The notes beneath the pieces are model-generated. The model saw only the letters and a program-made list of their open reading frames with translations. It ran no database searches and was not told where the DNA came from. A program made the position numbers and the translations under genes. Shown one piece after another: positions 49,379 through 58,019 of a DNA stretch of 58,805 nucleotides (position 1 is its first letter; every line of letters begins with the position of its first letter). Source of the stretch: DATEOR01 sp046733475 (GTDB lineage Bacteria; Actinomycetota; Thermoleophilia; Gaiellales; Gaiellaceae); the NCBI GenBank assembly GCA_046733475.1, contig JBKPPF010000046.1, positions 1 through 58,805 on the forward strand, written 5' to 3'.

Positions 49379-49768
49379 ATGGCGGTCGTCTCCAACCACA
49401 TGTCGAGCGACATCCTCACCGCCTCCGCGGAGGATCGGCTGGCCGACGCGGCGAAGCGGATGGTGGAGCGTGGGGTGGGGGCGGTGCTGATCCTCGCCGG
49501 GGAGCGGCTCGAGGGTATCCTCACCGAGCGAGACCTGATGAAGGCGGTTGCGGCCGGTTACAACGAGGACGCCAAGGTCGGAGACTGGATGACCCGCCAT
49601 CCGGAGACCATCGAGGCGGACGACTCGACCGGCCACGCCGCCGCGCTCATGATCCACGGCGGCTTCCGGCACCTGCCGGTCCTGGACGAGGGCCGCGTGG
49701 CGGGGATCGTGTCGATTCGCGACCTGATGCGGGTCGCGCTCGAGGATTCCGCTCCGAGAGGGGTCTAG
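49379..49768 (+). CDS. CBS-pair protein
   Basis: 129 residues, two CBS motifs (MSSDILTASAEDRLADAAKRMVERGVGAVLIL ... LEGILTERDLMKAVAAG and WMTRHPETIEADDSTGHAAALMIHGGFRHLPVLDEGRVAGIVSIRDLM). Binds adenine nucleotides in relatives. TAGGAT lies 11 bases before ATG. Stand-alone gene. Confidence 0.9.
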   Translation: MAVVSNHMSSDILTASAEDRLADAAKRMVERGVGAVLILAGERLEGILTERDLMKAVAAGYNEDAKVGDWMTRHPETIEADDSTGHAAALMIHGGFRHLPVLDEGRVAGIVSIRDLMRVALEDSAPRGV

Positions 49769-49833
49769 AAAGTCCTCGAAAGAGTGTGGTTAGCCGTATT
49801 CCGGCGTAATCACCGGTCCGACACACTCTGGTC

Positions 49834-50184
49834 GTGGCCACCATATTGATCGTCGATGATCACCCCAGCTTCCGCGCGACCGCGCGCGCGATTCTCGAAG
49901 CTGACGGGTTCGAGGTCGTCGGCGAGGCGGAGGACGGGACCTCGGCTCTCGATGCCGTCCACCGCCTGCGCCCGGATGTGGTCCTGCTCGACGTGCAGCT
50001 CCCCGACATGGATGGCTTCACCGTGGCGACGACCCTGGGAGCAAACGGCTACATGCCGACGATCGTGCTGACGTCCAGCCGTGACGCGGCCGACTTCGGC
50101 CCGCTCGTCACCGAGTGCGGGGCGCGCGGTTTCGTGCCCAAGGCCGAGCTCTCCGGTGCGGCCCTGCACGCTGTGCTTCGATAG
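49834..50184 (+). CDS. Stand-alone receiver protein
   Basis: 116 residues, single receiver domain (ILIVDDHPSFRATARAILEADGFEVVGEAEDG, phospho-Asp in VLLDVQLPDMDG, Lys in FVPKAEL). No output domain. It precedes a histidine kinase by 4 bp and is likely its phosphate sink or adaptor. Confidence 0.9.
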   Translation: MATILIVDDHPSFRATARAILEADGFEVVGEAEDGTSALDAVHRLRPDVVLLDVQLPDMDGFTVATTLGANGYMPTIVLTSSRDAADFGPLVTECGARGFVPKAELSGAALHAVLR

Positions 50185-50188
50185 AGCG

Positions 50189-52630
50189 ATGCGCACCCGG
50201 ATCTTGGCGGTCTCGACGCTTGCGCTCGCCGCGACGGCGGGTGCTCTCTACCTCACGCTCACGAGCGACCACGAGGAGAACCCCGTGTTCCTCGCGGCGG
50301 TCTATCTCGTCGTCGTCTGGGCCTTCATCGCGACCGGTCTCATCGCCTGGGCGCGCCGGCCGGGGAACAGGTTCGGGCCGCTCATGGCCACGGTCGGGTT
50401 CGCGTTCATGCTCGGCGCGCTCTCGGAATCGAGCAACGAATATCTCTTCGCGCTCGGGGAGATCGTCGGCGGGCTCGGCATCGCGGTGTTCGTCCACGCC
50501 CTGCTCGCCTTCCCGCGCGGATATCTGGAGACCAGGCTCGTCCATGCAATCGTCGGCACGGCGTACTTTCTCGTGCTCGGCGTCCAGACGCTGTACAACG
50601 TCGTCGGAGCCGAGAACTGCGACGGGTGCCCGGACAACGTCCTGGCCGCCTGGGACTCCCAGGCCGCCCGTAACGTGCTTGGCGCCGTCGCGGTGCTCGG
50701 TGCCGGCTTTGTGCTCTTCGGGACTGCCTGGGTCCTCTTCAGACGCTGGCGCGCGGCCTCGCCGCCTCTCCGGCGCACGCTCGCGCCGATCTTCGCCACG
50801 TCCGCGGCGACGCTCTTCTTCATCGGCCTCGCGATCGTGGTGTCGTTCTTCTCGTCGGGTGCTTCCGACGTCATCTGGTGGTTCGTCATCTTCTCCTTCG
50901 CGCTCGTGCCGCTCGCGTTCCTGGCCGGGCTTCTGCAGATCCGTCTCGCGCGCGCCTCGGTTGCGATTCTCGTGGTCGAGCTCCTCAGCGCCAACGGTCT
51001 GCGCGAGCTTCGCGACGCGATTGCGCGCACCCTCAACGACCCCGATCTCGACCTGGCCCTCTGGCTTCCGGACACCTACGAGTGGATCGGCTCCGACGGG
51101 CGTCCGTTCGACCTCGGCAAGGAAGCCGCCAGGGAAGGAAAGGCGACGACCTTCGTCGAGCACGATGGCGAGGTCGTCGCGACGATCGTCCACGACGCGA
51201 CCCTCTCCGAGGAGCGCGACCTGGTCGAGGCGGTCAGCGCGGCGGCGAGCCTCGCGCTCGCCCGCGAACGGACCGTCGAGGCTCTGCGGCAGAGCGAGAG
51301 CCGCTACCGAGCCCTTCTCGACGCGGCACCCGACCTCATGTTCCGCTTCGACCGCGAAGGCACGTACCTCGACTTCAACGGCCACCCGGAGGACCTGATC
51401 ACCAGGCCTGAGCAGCTTCTCGGCAGCAGGGCGCACGACGTCCTTCCGCAAGAAGTGGCCGACAAGATCGTGAACGGCGTACGCGAGGCGATCGACACGG
51501 GCCGCCTCGTCACCGGGGACTACAAGGTCGAGATCGACGGCGTGGAGCGCGACTTCGAGGCCCGGATCGTGAAGGACGGGGAGGAGGCGATCCTCATCGC
51601 GCGCGAGTTCACGGAACTCAAGCACCTCGCCGCCGCTCTCGAGCGCGAGCGCGACTTCATTCGCACGGTGGTCGACAACACGCCGAGCCTCTTCTGCATG
51701 ATCGACCCTGAGGGGAAGATCGTCCGCTTCAACGAGACCCTCGAGCAGCTCGCGGGCGTCCCGGACGAGCCGGCCGCCCGGGAGAAGAAGTTCTGGGAAG
51801 TCTTCATCGTCCCCGAGGAGGCCGAGGACGTGCACCGCGAGCTCGCCTCGCTGGCGGCCGAGGGCGCAGCCGGCGAGCACGAGAACCACTGGCGCGCAGC
51901 CGGCGGCGGCGAGGCGGTGGTCGCCTGGTCGACGACGCCGCTCCTCGACGAGCACGGACGCCCCAACTTTCTCATCTCCGGGATGGAGATCACCGAGCGC
52001 AAGCGGCAGGAGGAGGAGCTGCGCGATTCGCGCAAGCGCCTTCTGCAGGCGGGTGACGCCGAGCGCCGCCGGCTCGAGCGCAACCTCCACGACGGCGCGC
52101 AGCAGCGCCTCGTCTCCCTCTCGCTGGCCCTGCGACTTGCCCAAGCGAAGCTGAAGGCGGATCCCGATGAGGCGTCCAAGCTCCTGAACGGCGCCTCGGA
52201 GGAGCTGGCCCAGGCGCTCGAGGAGCTTCGCGAGCTGGCGCGCGGGATTCACCCGGCCGTACTCTCAGACCGTGGACTCTCGGCTGCGCTCGAGGCTCTC
52301 GCGGGCCGGGCGCCCCTTCCGGTCGAGGTGCTCGCTCCGGAGGAGCGCCTGCCTCCGCCCGTCGAGGCTGCCGCCTACTACGTCGTCTCGGAAGCGCTGG
52401 CCAACGTGGCCAAGTACGCGCAGGCATCCGCTGTCGGCGTCCGCGTGACACGCCTGAACGGCAGCGCGGTGGTCGAGGTCGCCGACGACGGCGTCGGAGG
52501 AGCCGATCCGCTGAACGGCTCCGGCCTGCGCGGCCTGGCCGACCGGGTCGAGGCCCTGGACGGGCGCCTGCACGTCGAGAGCGCTCCGGGGCGGGGGACG
52601 CTGATCCGCGCGGAGATCCCGTGCGGGTAG
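50189..52630 (+). CDS. Membrane histidine kinase of the NarL/DesK type with PAS domains
   Basis: 813 residues. About seven or eight hydrophobic helices in the first ~270 residues, a GAF-like linker, two PAS domains (RYRALLDAAPDLMFRFDREGTYLDFNG; FIRTVVDNTPSLFCMIDPEGKIVRFNETLEQL), then HisKA_3 with phospho-His in ERRRLERNLHDGAQQRLVSLSLAL and a HATPase (NVAKYAQAS, DDGVGGA, GSGLRGLADRV). Overlaps the NarL regulator gene by 10 bp. Confidence 0.92.
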   Translation: MRTRILAVSTLALAATAGALYLTLTSDHEENPVFLAAVYLVVVWAFIATGLIAWARRPGNRFGPLMATVGFAFMLGALSESSNEYLFALGEIVGGLGIAVFVHALLAFPRGYLETRLVHAIVGTAYFLVLGVQTLYNVVGAENCDGCPDNVLAAWDSQAARNVLGAVAVLGAGFVLFGTAWVLFRRWRAASPPLRRTLAPIFATSAATLFFIGLAIVVSFFSSGASDVIWWFVIFSFALVPLAFLAGLLQIRLARASVAILVVELLSANGLRELRDAIARTLNDPDLDLALWLPDTYEWIGSDGRPFDLGKEAAREGKATTFVEHDGEVVATIVHDATLSEERDLVEAVSAAASLALARERTVEALRQSESRYRALLDAAPDLMFRFDREGTYLDFNGHPEDLITRPEQLLGSRAHDVLPQEVADKIVNGVREAIDTGRLVTGDYKVEIDGVERDFEARIVKDGEEAILIAREFTELKHLAAALERERDFIRTVVDNTPSLFCMIDPEGKIVRFNETLEQLAGVPDEPAAREKKFWEVFIVPEEAEDVHRELASLAAEGAAGEHENHWRAAGGGEAVVAWSTTPLLDEHGRPNFLISGMEITERKRQEEELRDSRKRLLQAGDAERRRLERNLHDGAQQRLVSLSLALRLAQAKLKADPDEASKLLNGASEELAQALEELRELARGIHPAVLSDRGLSAALEALAGRAPLPVEVLAPEERLPPPVEAAAYYVVSEALANVAKYAQASAVGVRVTRLNGSAVVEVADDGVGGADPLNGSGLRGLADRVEALDGRLHVESAPGRGTLIRAEIPCG

Positions 52631-53265
52631 TCCTCGCAGAGGACTCCGTCCTCCTTCGCGAGGGCGTCGCGCGCATCCTCGACGAGGCCGGGTTCGAGGT
52701 CGTCGGCCAGGCCGGGAACGCGGACGAGCTCATGCTCAAAGTGCGCAGCTACTCCCCGGACGTGGCCATCGTGGACATCCGCATGCCGCCGACCCATACC
52801 GACGAGGGCCTCCGCGCGGCCCAGGAGATCCGCGAGAAGTACCCCACGTGCGGCGTGCTCGTTCTCTCGCAGTACGTCGAGGCGACGTACGCGATGGAGC
52901 TCCTCGCCGACAGCGCCGAAGGCGTCGGCTATCTGCTCAAGGACCGCGTATCGGACGTGAACGAGTTCGCAGACGCGGTCCGCCGTGTGGGCGAGGGCGG
53001 GTCGGCCCTCGACCCGACGATCGTCTCGCAGCTCGTCGGGAGGCGGCGGCGGGACGATCCGATCGACCAGCTCACGCCGCGGGAGCGTGAGGTCCTTGGC
53101 CTCATGGCCGAGGGCCGCTCCAACTCCGGGATCGCCGAGCAGCTCGTCGTCACCGACCGCGCCGTCGAGAAGCACGTGACGAGCATCTTCTCGAAGCTTC
53201 GCCTGCCCGCCGCGTCCGAGGATCACCGCCGCGTGCTCGCCGTTCTCGCCTACCTGCGCTCGTAG
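52621..53265 (+). CDS. NarL/LuxR-type response regulator
   Basis: 214 residues from GTG 52621. Receiver RVVLAEDSVLLREGVARILDEAGFEVVGQAG with Asp in AIVDIRMPPTHTDEG. C-terminal LuxR HTH (LTPREREVLGLMAEGRSNSGIAEQLVVTDRAVEKHVTSIFSKL). Partner of the kinase encoded immediately upstream. Confidence 0.93.
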   Translation: MRVVLAEDSVLLREGVARILDEAGFEVVGQAGNADELMLKVRSYSPDVAIVDIRMPPTHTDEGLRAAQEIREKYPTCGVLVLSQYVEATYAMELLADSAEGVGYLLKDRVSDVNEFADAVRRVGEGGSALDPTIVSQLVGRRRRDDPIDQLTPREREVLGLMAEGRSNSGIAEQLVVTDRAVEKHVTSIFSKLRLPAASEDHRRVLAVLAYLRS

Positions 53266-53335
53266 GGGTAACCGCACCTGCACATCCCGGGAAGCCGCAT
53301 CGTGGCGATGCCCGCACCCCGTCATCCTGCTCTTC

Positions 53336-53443
53336 ATGAGTTTCAAGCTCTTCATCGGCACGGTCGCATTCGCAATGCTCGTCCTCGCAGTCGCGGGCTG
53401 GGCGGTCGACGGCCTCCGCTGGGCGCTCCCCGCTCGTGCTTAG
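53336..53443 (+). CDS. Possible membrane microprotein
   Basis: 35 codons: SFKLFIGTVAFAMLVLAVAGWAVDGL then RWALPARA, one hydrophobic helix. No clear ribosome site. It ends 35 bp before the cyclase start. Confidence 0.35.
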   Translation: MSFKLFIGTVAFAMLVLAVAGWAVDGLRWALPARA

Positions 53444-53477
53444 CCCTGTACCTTTGGGCCTCGACCCCAGGACGGCT

Positions 53478-54473
53478 ATGAAGCGACCGACGAGCGGCAC
53501 AGTCACCTTTCTGTTCACGGACATTGAAGGATCGACGCGTCTGGCCCACCGCCTCAGCGAACGCTGGAGCGAGGTTCTCGTCGAGCACCGCAGGCTGATC
53601 CGCGAGCCCGCGTTCTCCGCGGGAGGGCACGAGATCGACTGTCGGGGCGACGAGCTCTTCGTCGCCTTCGAGGACGCCGCCGCAGCAGCCCAATGCGCCA
53701 TCGACGCGCAGCTCGCGTTCGCGGACAGTGAGTGGCCGGACGAGGAGCAGGTGCGCGTGCGGATCGGCATGCACACGGGGGAGGCGATCTTCGCCGACTC
53801 GGACTACCTGGGCGTCGAGGTGCACAAGGCGGCCCGCATCTGCTTCGCGGGTCACGGGAGCCAGGTGCTCCTCTCCGCCTCGACCGCCGAGCTCCTACCC
53901 GAGGAGCACGCGACCCGTGAGCTCGGCGAGTACTGGCTCCGCGGGCTCCCCGAGCCACAGCGCATCTTCCAGCTCGACGTTCCGGGTCTCGAGCGGGAAT
54001 TCCCGCCGCTTCGCTTCGCCAACGACGCGTCGCAGCCGCTCTCCGGAACCACGCTCACGGTCGTCCTCGCGGACGACTCCGTGTTGCTCAGGGAGGGAAT
54101 CGCTTCGCTCCTGGAAGGCCACGGCTTCGAGGTGGTCGGCCAGTCCGACGACGCCGACGATCTGATGGTGAAGGTGGAGGAGGAGAGGCCGGACGTCGTC
54201 ATCGCCGACATCCGCATGCCGCCCGGCCTCGCCGACGACGGCGTTCGTGCCGCCCAGGAGATCCGCCGCCGCTACCCGGGAACGGGTGTCCTGCTGCTCT
54301 CGCAGTACGTGGAGCCCGCCTACGCGCGCGACCTCCTGGAGGCCGGGGAGGAAGGCGTCGGCTACCTCCTCAAGGATCGCGTCGCCGACATGGACGGCTT
54401 CAGGGACGCGGTGCGCCGAATCGCCGCCGGCGAGCTCGTCCTCGATCCCGAGATTCGCCTCCAGGGCCGCTAG
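53478..54473 (+). CDS. Class III nucleotide cyclase domain fused to a C-terminal receiver
   Basis: 331 residues from ATG 53478. N-terminal cyclase domain: TFLFTDIEGSTRLAHRL metal site, GHEIDCRGDELFVAF, and YLGVEVHKAARICFAGHGSQVLLS, where His stands at the usual Asn of the N-x3-R pair. A linker follows, then a receiver (TVVLADDSVLLREGIASLLEGHGFEVVGQS, Asp in VIADIRMPPGLADDG). That receiver is closely similar to the one of the NarL regulator at 52621, but the protein ends before any HTH. The order cyclase-receiver is the reverse of the gene at 2324. Confidence 0.9.
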   Translation: MKRPTSGTVTFLFTDIEGSTRLAHRLSERWSEVLVEHRRLIREPAFSAGGHEIDCRGDELFVAFEDAAAAAQCAIDAQLAFADSEWPDEEQVRVRIGMHTGEAIFADSDYLGVEVHKAARICFAGHGSQVLLSASTAELLPEEHATRELGEYWLRGLPEPQRIFQLDVPGLEREFPPLRFANDASQPLSGTTLTVVLADDSVLLREGIASLLEGHGFEVVGQSDDADDLMVKVEEERPDVVIADIRMPPGLADDGVRAAQEIRRRYPGTGVLLLSQYVEPAYARDLLEAGEEGVGYLLKDRVADMDGFRDAVRRIAAGELVLDPEIRLQGR

Positions 54474-54669
54474 CGGGCGGGGTTGACTCGGGCCGGGATC
54501 CGACGGAAGATCCCTCGCCTGGTGCCGAGCCCGGCGAGCAAGAAGAAGGCCGCAGCGCCTCTGGCGAAACCGGCCATGGGCGCTGCGCTCGCTTCCAGCT
54601 TCCGCCGCTTCCCGGCGGCCAACCTGCACCAGCGTCTCGCCTCCGCCGCCAAGCGATAAGCTCGGCCGC

Positions 54670-55032
54670 GTGGCCAAACCGGACGATCTCGCCGAGGAGC
54701 TCCGCCGGCTGGCGCTCTCCCTCCCCGAGACCTACGAGGACGAGCCGTGGGGCCACCCGGTCTTCAAGGTCGCCGACAACAAGATGTTCGCCTCCATGTC
54801 CGTCGCCTCGGACTGCGTCCAGCTGACGGTGAAGCTGACCGCCGAGGAGCGGGAGATCGCCCAGCTCCTCCCGTATGTCTCGACCGCGCGCTGGGTGGGG
54901 CGCTACGGCTGGGTCACCGCGCAGGTGACCGACGATGAATCCCTCGACGCAGCGCTGGAGTGGATGCGCGAGAGCTACTGGCTCAAGTGCCCGCCGCACC
55001 TCAAAGGCGCGGTGGAAGAGCCCGAGCTGTAG
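54670..55032 (+). CDS. MmcQ/YjbR family protein
   Basis: 120 residues. LALSLPETYEDEPWGHPVFKVADNKMFASMS ... VQLTVKLTAEEREIAQLLPYVSTARWVGRYGWVTAQV ... WMRESYWLKCPPHL fits the YjbR fold (often DNA-binding-like, function unclear). TAAGCT 7 bases before GTG 54670 suggests a leaderless start. Confidence 0.85.
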   Translation: MAKPDDLAEELRRLALSLPETYEDEPWGHPVFKVADNKMFASMSVASDCVQLTVKLTAEEREIAQLLPYVSTARWVGRYGWVTAQVTDDESLDAALEWMRESYWLKCPPHLKGAVEEPEL

Positions 55033-55050
55033 AGCTACGCTGAGTCTGCG

Positions 55051-55305
55051 ATGACGCTTTTCGCTTACGCGGTCAGACGGACGATCGGCGCGGTGATCGT
55101 CTTCCTGGTGGTCGTGATGCTGACGATGTTCGCCGTTGGAAGGGTGGGGCTTCCGCTCTGGTCGCGGTCTGAGAGAGGCCCATTTCCCGATTTCGTCAAC
55201 CCGTGGTACGAACCGTGGGGAAGCTTCCCCGGCTACGCGCTCACAGGGCTCGGATTGGGCGTGGTCGCAGCGCTCGCCTGGCGCCTGGCTGCGCGCCGAC
55301 GCTAG
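55051..55305 (+). CDS. Two-helix membrane protein
   Basis: 84 residues: helices RRTIGAVIVFLVVVMLTMFAVGRV-like and GYALTGLGLGVVAALAWRLA with a Pro/Trp loop between (FPDFVNPWYEPWGSFP). Weakly like an ABC-transporter permease N-terminus but too short. TACGCT lies 9 bases before ATG. Confidence 0.6.
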   Translation: MTLFAYAVRRTIGAVIVFLVVVMLTMFAVGRVGLPLWSRSERGPFPDFVNPWYEPWGSFPGYALTGLGLGVVAALAWRLAARRR

Positions 55306-55850
55306 AGCTCTTCGGGCTTCGCGATGCGATAGAAGAACGGGCCACTCTGGCCTGCGACGGCGAAGATGACGCCGAGGAAGTCCTCGACCGCACGTGCGCT
55401 CTCGAGGCCGCCGGCGAAGGTGGGCTCGAAGCCCGCGTCGCGGATGAGCGTCTCGGTCACCTCGCGGGCCGCGTCGTCGGCGGCGTAGACCATGCTCGGC
55501 GCTGCGCGCGCCTCGCCGATCTGGTCGTAGAGCGTCGCGAAGTTCGCGTTGAACGCCTTTGCGACCGGCCCGCCGGTCAGCGACTTCACGTACTCGGCCA
55601 GGGACTCGAAGCCCTCAGGCCTCCGGCCGCGCACGGCGTTGACCGCGTCGATCACAGGCACCCCGTCCAGGCCGGTGACGGAGCCGAGCGCATCCGCGAT
55701 CGCCGTCTGGGGGACGGCGAGCAGAACCGCGCCCGAGCCCGATGCGTCGCCGCCTTCTCGGCCCATCTCGACAACCTCGTGGCCGGCTCGGCGCCAGAGC
55801 TCTCCGAGCCCGCCGCCCACGTTGCCCCGGCCGATCGTCGTGATTCGCAC
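55302..55850 (-). CDS. NAD(P)-binding protein, F420-dependent NADP oxidoreductase-like
   Basis: 182 residues. RITTIGRGNVGGGLGELWRRAGHEVVEMGREGGD is the Rossmann start seen in FNO-type reductases. AVLLAVPQTAIADAL, VIDAVNAVRG, VAKAFNANFATLY and the C-terminal FEPTFAGGLESARAVEDFLGV follow the family order. F420 use is plausible in this phylum but unproven here. Confidence 0.82.
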   Translation of the reverse strand: MRITTIGRGNVGGGLGELWRRAGHEVVEMGREGGDASGSGAVLLAVPQTAIADALGSVTGLDGVPVIDAVNAVRGRRPEGFESLAEYVKSLTGGPVAKAFNANFATLYDQIGEARAAPSMVYAADDAAREVTETLIRDAGFEPTFAGGLESARAVEDFLGVIFAVAGQSGPFFYRIAKPEEL

Positions 55851-55854
55851 CGAC

Positions 55855-55977
55855 TTAGTCTGCCTGCGGGTCGTCCTCCGCGTCGCCCTGCTCTTCCTCC
55901 GGGTCGGGCACGGGAGTCCCTTCCTCGGTGGGCTCGGGTTCTTGTGGCGAAGGTGCCTGAGTATCCTCTGCGTTCAT
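55855..55977 (-). CDS. Possible acidic, proline-rich microprotein
   Basis: 40 codons from ATG 55977: NAEDTQAPSPQEPEPTEEG then VPDPEEEQGDAEDDPQAD, disordered. Its ATG shares CATG with the thrS start on the other strand. Support is only the open frame and low-complexity composition. Confidence 0.3.
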   Translation of the reverse strand: MNAEDTQAPSPQEPEPTEEGTPVPDPEEEQGDAEDDPQAD

Positions 55978-57871
55978 GGTGAAGGTCGTTCTTCCCGATG
56001 AGTCAGAGCTCGAACTTCCGGACGGCGCGACGGGCCTCGACGCGGCCCGCGCGATCGGCCCGAAGCTGGCCGAGCAGGCGGTTCTGCTGCGCTCGAACGG
56101 TGCTGTCCGGGACCTGCGGCTGCCCGTCGAGGACGGCGAGCGGATCCAAATCCTGACCACGCGGGACAAGGACGATCCCGACGCCCTCTACGTCCTGCGC
56201 CACTCGGCCGCTCATCTCCTCGCCGAGGCCGCACGCCGGCTCTTCCCGGGAACCAAGGTCGCGATCGGGCCGCCGATCGAGAACGGCTTCTACTACGACT
56301 TCGAGTTCCCCGAGCCCGTCACCGAGCCCGATTTGCAGCGGCTCGAGGACGAGGTCGTGCGGGAGATTCGGGAGGGGCGCGTCTGGGAGCGCGAGGAGAT
56401 CGCCCGGGGCGACGCGCGCACGCGCTTCGAGAAGGAGGGGGAGCCCTACAAGGTCGAGCTCGTGGACACGGCCGAGGGGGACATCTCGCTCTACAAGCAG
56501 GGCGACTTCGTCGACCTCTGCCGCGGGCCGCATCTCCAGGACGCGAAGCCGATCAAGGCGGTGAAGCTCCTCTCGCTTGCGGGCGCGTACTGGCGGGGCG
56601 ACGAGACGAAGCCGCAACTGACCCGTGTGTACGGGACGGCGTTCTACGACCCGAAGGACCTGGAGGACTACCTCCACCGGATCGAGGAGGCCAAGCGCCG
56701 CGACCACAGGAGGCTGGGCAAGGACCTCGATCTGTTCGAGTTCTCGGAGCTCTCCCCGGGCATGCCCTTCTGGCATCCGCGCGGGATGGTGATCTGGAAC
56801 GTCCTCGAGGATCTGCGCCGGCGCGAGAACACGAAGCGCGGCTACCAGGAGGTGCGCACGCCGCTCCTCTACGACTCCGACCTCTGGCGCACCTCCGGCC
56901 ACTGGGAGAAGTACCAGGAGGACATGTTCCGGCTGGAGGTCGAGGGCCGCGACTTCGCCCTCAAACCGATGAACTGCCCGGGGCACTGCCTTCTCTATTC
57001 GCTCTCGCCGCATTCCTATCGCGAGCTGCCGCTCCGCCTCGCGGAGGCCGGCAACCTGCACCGGAACGAGCTCTCCGGTGTCCTGCACGGGCTTCTACGC
57101 GTCCGCCATTTCGTCCAGGACGACGCGCACATCTACTGCACGCACGAGCAGATCCAGGACGAGCTCATCGGGTGCCTCGACTACGCGTACTACCTCTACG
57201 ACCTCTTCGAGCTGAACATGCGCGTGGAGCTCTCGCTCCGGCCCGACAACAAACTCGGCACGGACGAGGAGTGGGACATGGCGGAAGCGGAGCTCCGCAA
57301 GGCGCTCGCCACGCAGGGGCTCGAGTACGTCGAAAGCCAGGGCGAGGGCTCGTTCTACGGGCCCAAGATCGACCTGCACATGAACGACTCGCTGGGCCGC
57401 AGCTGGCAGATCGGCACCGTCCAGCTCGACCTGCAGATGCCGAAGCGCTTCAGGCTCACCTACCAGGGCGACGACAACGCCGAGCACACGCCGGCGATGA
57501 TCCACCGCGCGCTCCTCGGCTCGCTCGAGCGCTTCGTCGGCATCTACCTCGAGCACACGGGCGGCGACCTCCCGCTCGTCCTCGCTCCCGAGCAGGTGCG
57601 GGTCCTCGCGATCTCGGAGCGCTTCGCGGCGGACGCCGAGTCGCTCGCCGACGACCTGCGCGTGCACGGGTTCCGTGCCGCGGTGGACGAGCGCGAGGAG
57701 ACGCTCGGGCGCAAGATCCGGGACGCCGAGCTCACCAAGATCCCGTATGTCGTCGTCTGGGGCGAGCGCGAGTCGCTCGACGCGCTCGCCGTTCGCCGCC
57801 GCGGCGGTGAGCAGTCCACGGTCGGCTGGGAAGCCCTTCTGAGCGAGCTCCAGGCGGCTGCTAAGCTGTAG
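55976..57871 (+). CDS. thrS: Threonyl-tRNA synthetase
   Basis: 631 residues, full length: TGS domain, editing domain with HSAAHLLAEAARRLFPGTKVAIGPPIENGFYYDF, class II catalytic core (MNCPGHCLLYS with zinc Cys; FVQDDAHIYCTHEQI), and anticodon-binding domain (PLVLAPEQVRVLAISERF). TATCCT 8 bases before ATG suggests a leaderless mRNA. Confidence 0.97.
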   Translation: MVKVVLPDESELELPDGATGLDAARAIGPKLAEQAVLLRSNGAVRDLRLPVEDGERIQILTTRDKDDPDALYVLRHSAAHLLAEAARRLFPGTKVAIGPPIENGFYYDFEFPEPVTEPDLQRLEDEVVREIREGRVWEREEIARGDARTRFEKEGEPYKVELVDTAEGDISLYKQGDFVDLCRGPHLQDAKPIKAVKLLSLAGAYWRGDETKPQLTRVYGTAFYDPKDLEDYLHRIEEAKRRDHRRLGKDLDLFEFSELSPGMPFWHPRGMVIWNVLEDLRRRENTKRGYQEVRTPLLYDSDLWRTSGHWEKYQEDMFRLEVEGRDFALKPMNCPGHCLLYSLSPHSYRELPLRLAEAGNLHRNELSGVLHGLLRVRHFVQDDAHIYCTHEQIQDELIGCLDYAYYLYDLFELNMRVELSLRPDNKLGTDEEWDMAEAELRKALATQGLEYVESQGEGSFYGPKIDLHMNDSLGRSWQIGTVQLDLQMPKRFRLTYQGDDNAEHTPAMIHRALLGSLERFVGIYLEHTGGDLPLVLAPEQVRVLAISERFAADAESLADDLRVHGFRAAVDEREETLGRKIRDAELTKIPYVVVWGERESLDALAVRRRGGEQSTVGWEALLSELQAAAKL

Positions 57872-57950
57872 GCCTGCAAGCAGGAGCCTCGTTCCTCACC
57901 TCCCAAGCCGCTGGCTTCGCGGAGGTTCAACCGAAAACGGTGAGTTGACG

Positions 57951-57976
57951 AAGCTGCTGCGCGCAGCTTTTGTTTT
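57951..57976 (+). terminator. Intrinsic terminator between thrS and infC
   Basis: AAGCTGC pairs with GCAGCTT, followed by TTGTTTTG-type U-rich bases. It lies 39 bp before infC, so it either ends thrS or acts as an attenuator in the infC-rpmI-rplT leader, as known for that operon in other bacteria. Confidence 0.7.
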
Positions 57977-58001
57977 GTCTAGGAGGAGGAAGCAGCACAA
58001 C

Positions 58002-58019
58002 TTGGTGACGTTTCAGTGA
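58002..58019 (+). other. Candidate five-codon upstream ORF coupled to infC
   Basis: AGGAGGAGGA (57981-57990) is a strong ribosome site but lies ~27 bases before the infC GTG. A mini-frame TTG-GTG-ACG-TTT-CAG-TGA at proper distance ends with TGA overlapping the infC GTG (GTGA). Re-initiation onto infC is inferred. Confidence 0.4.

Noticed and set aside
54470..54652. 60-codon minus-strand frame after the cyclase gene
   Set aside because: Starts at TTG without ribosome site, basic low-complexity sequence; a competing short plus-strand frame is equally plausible.
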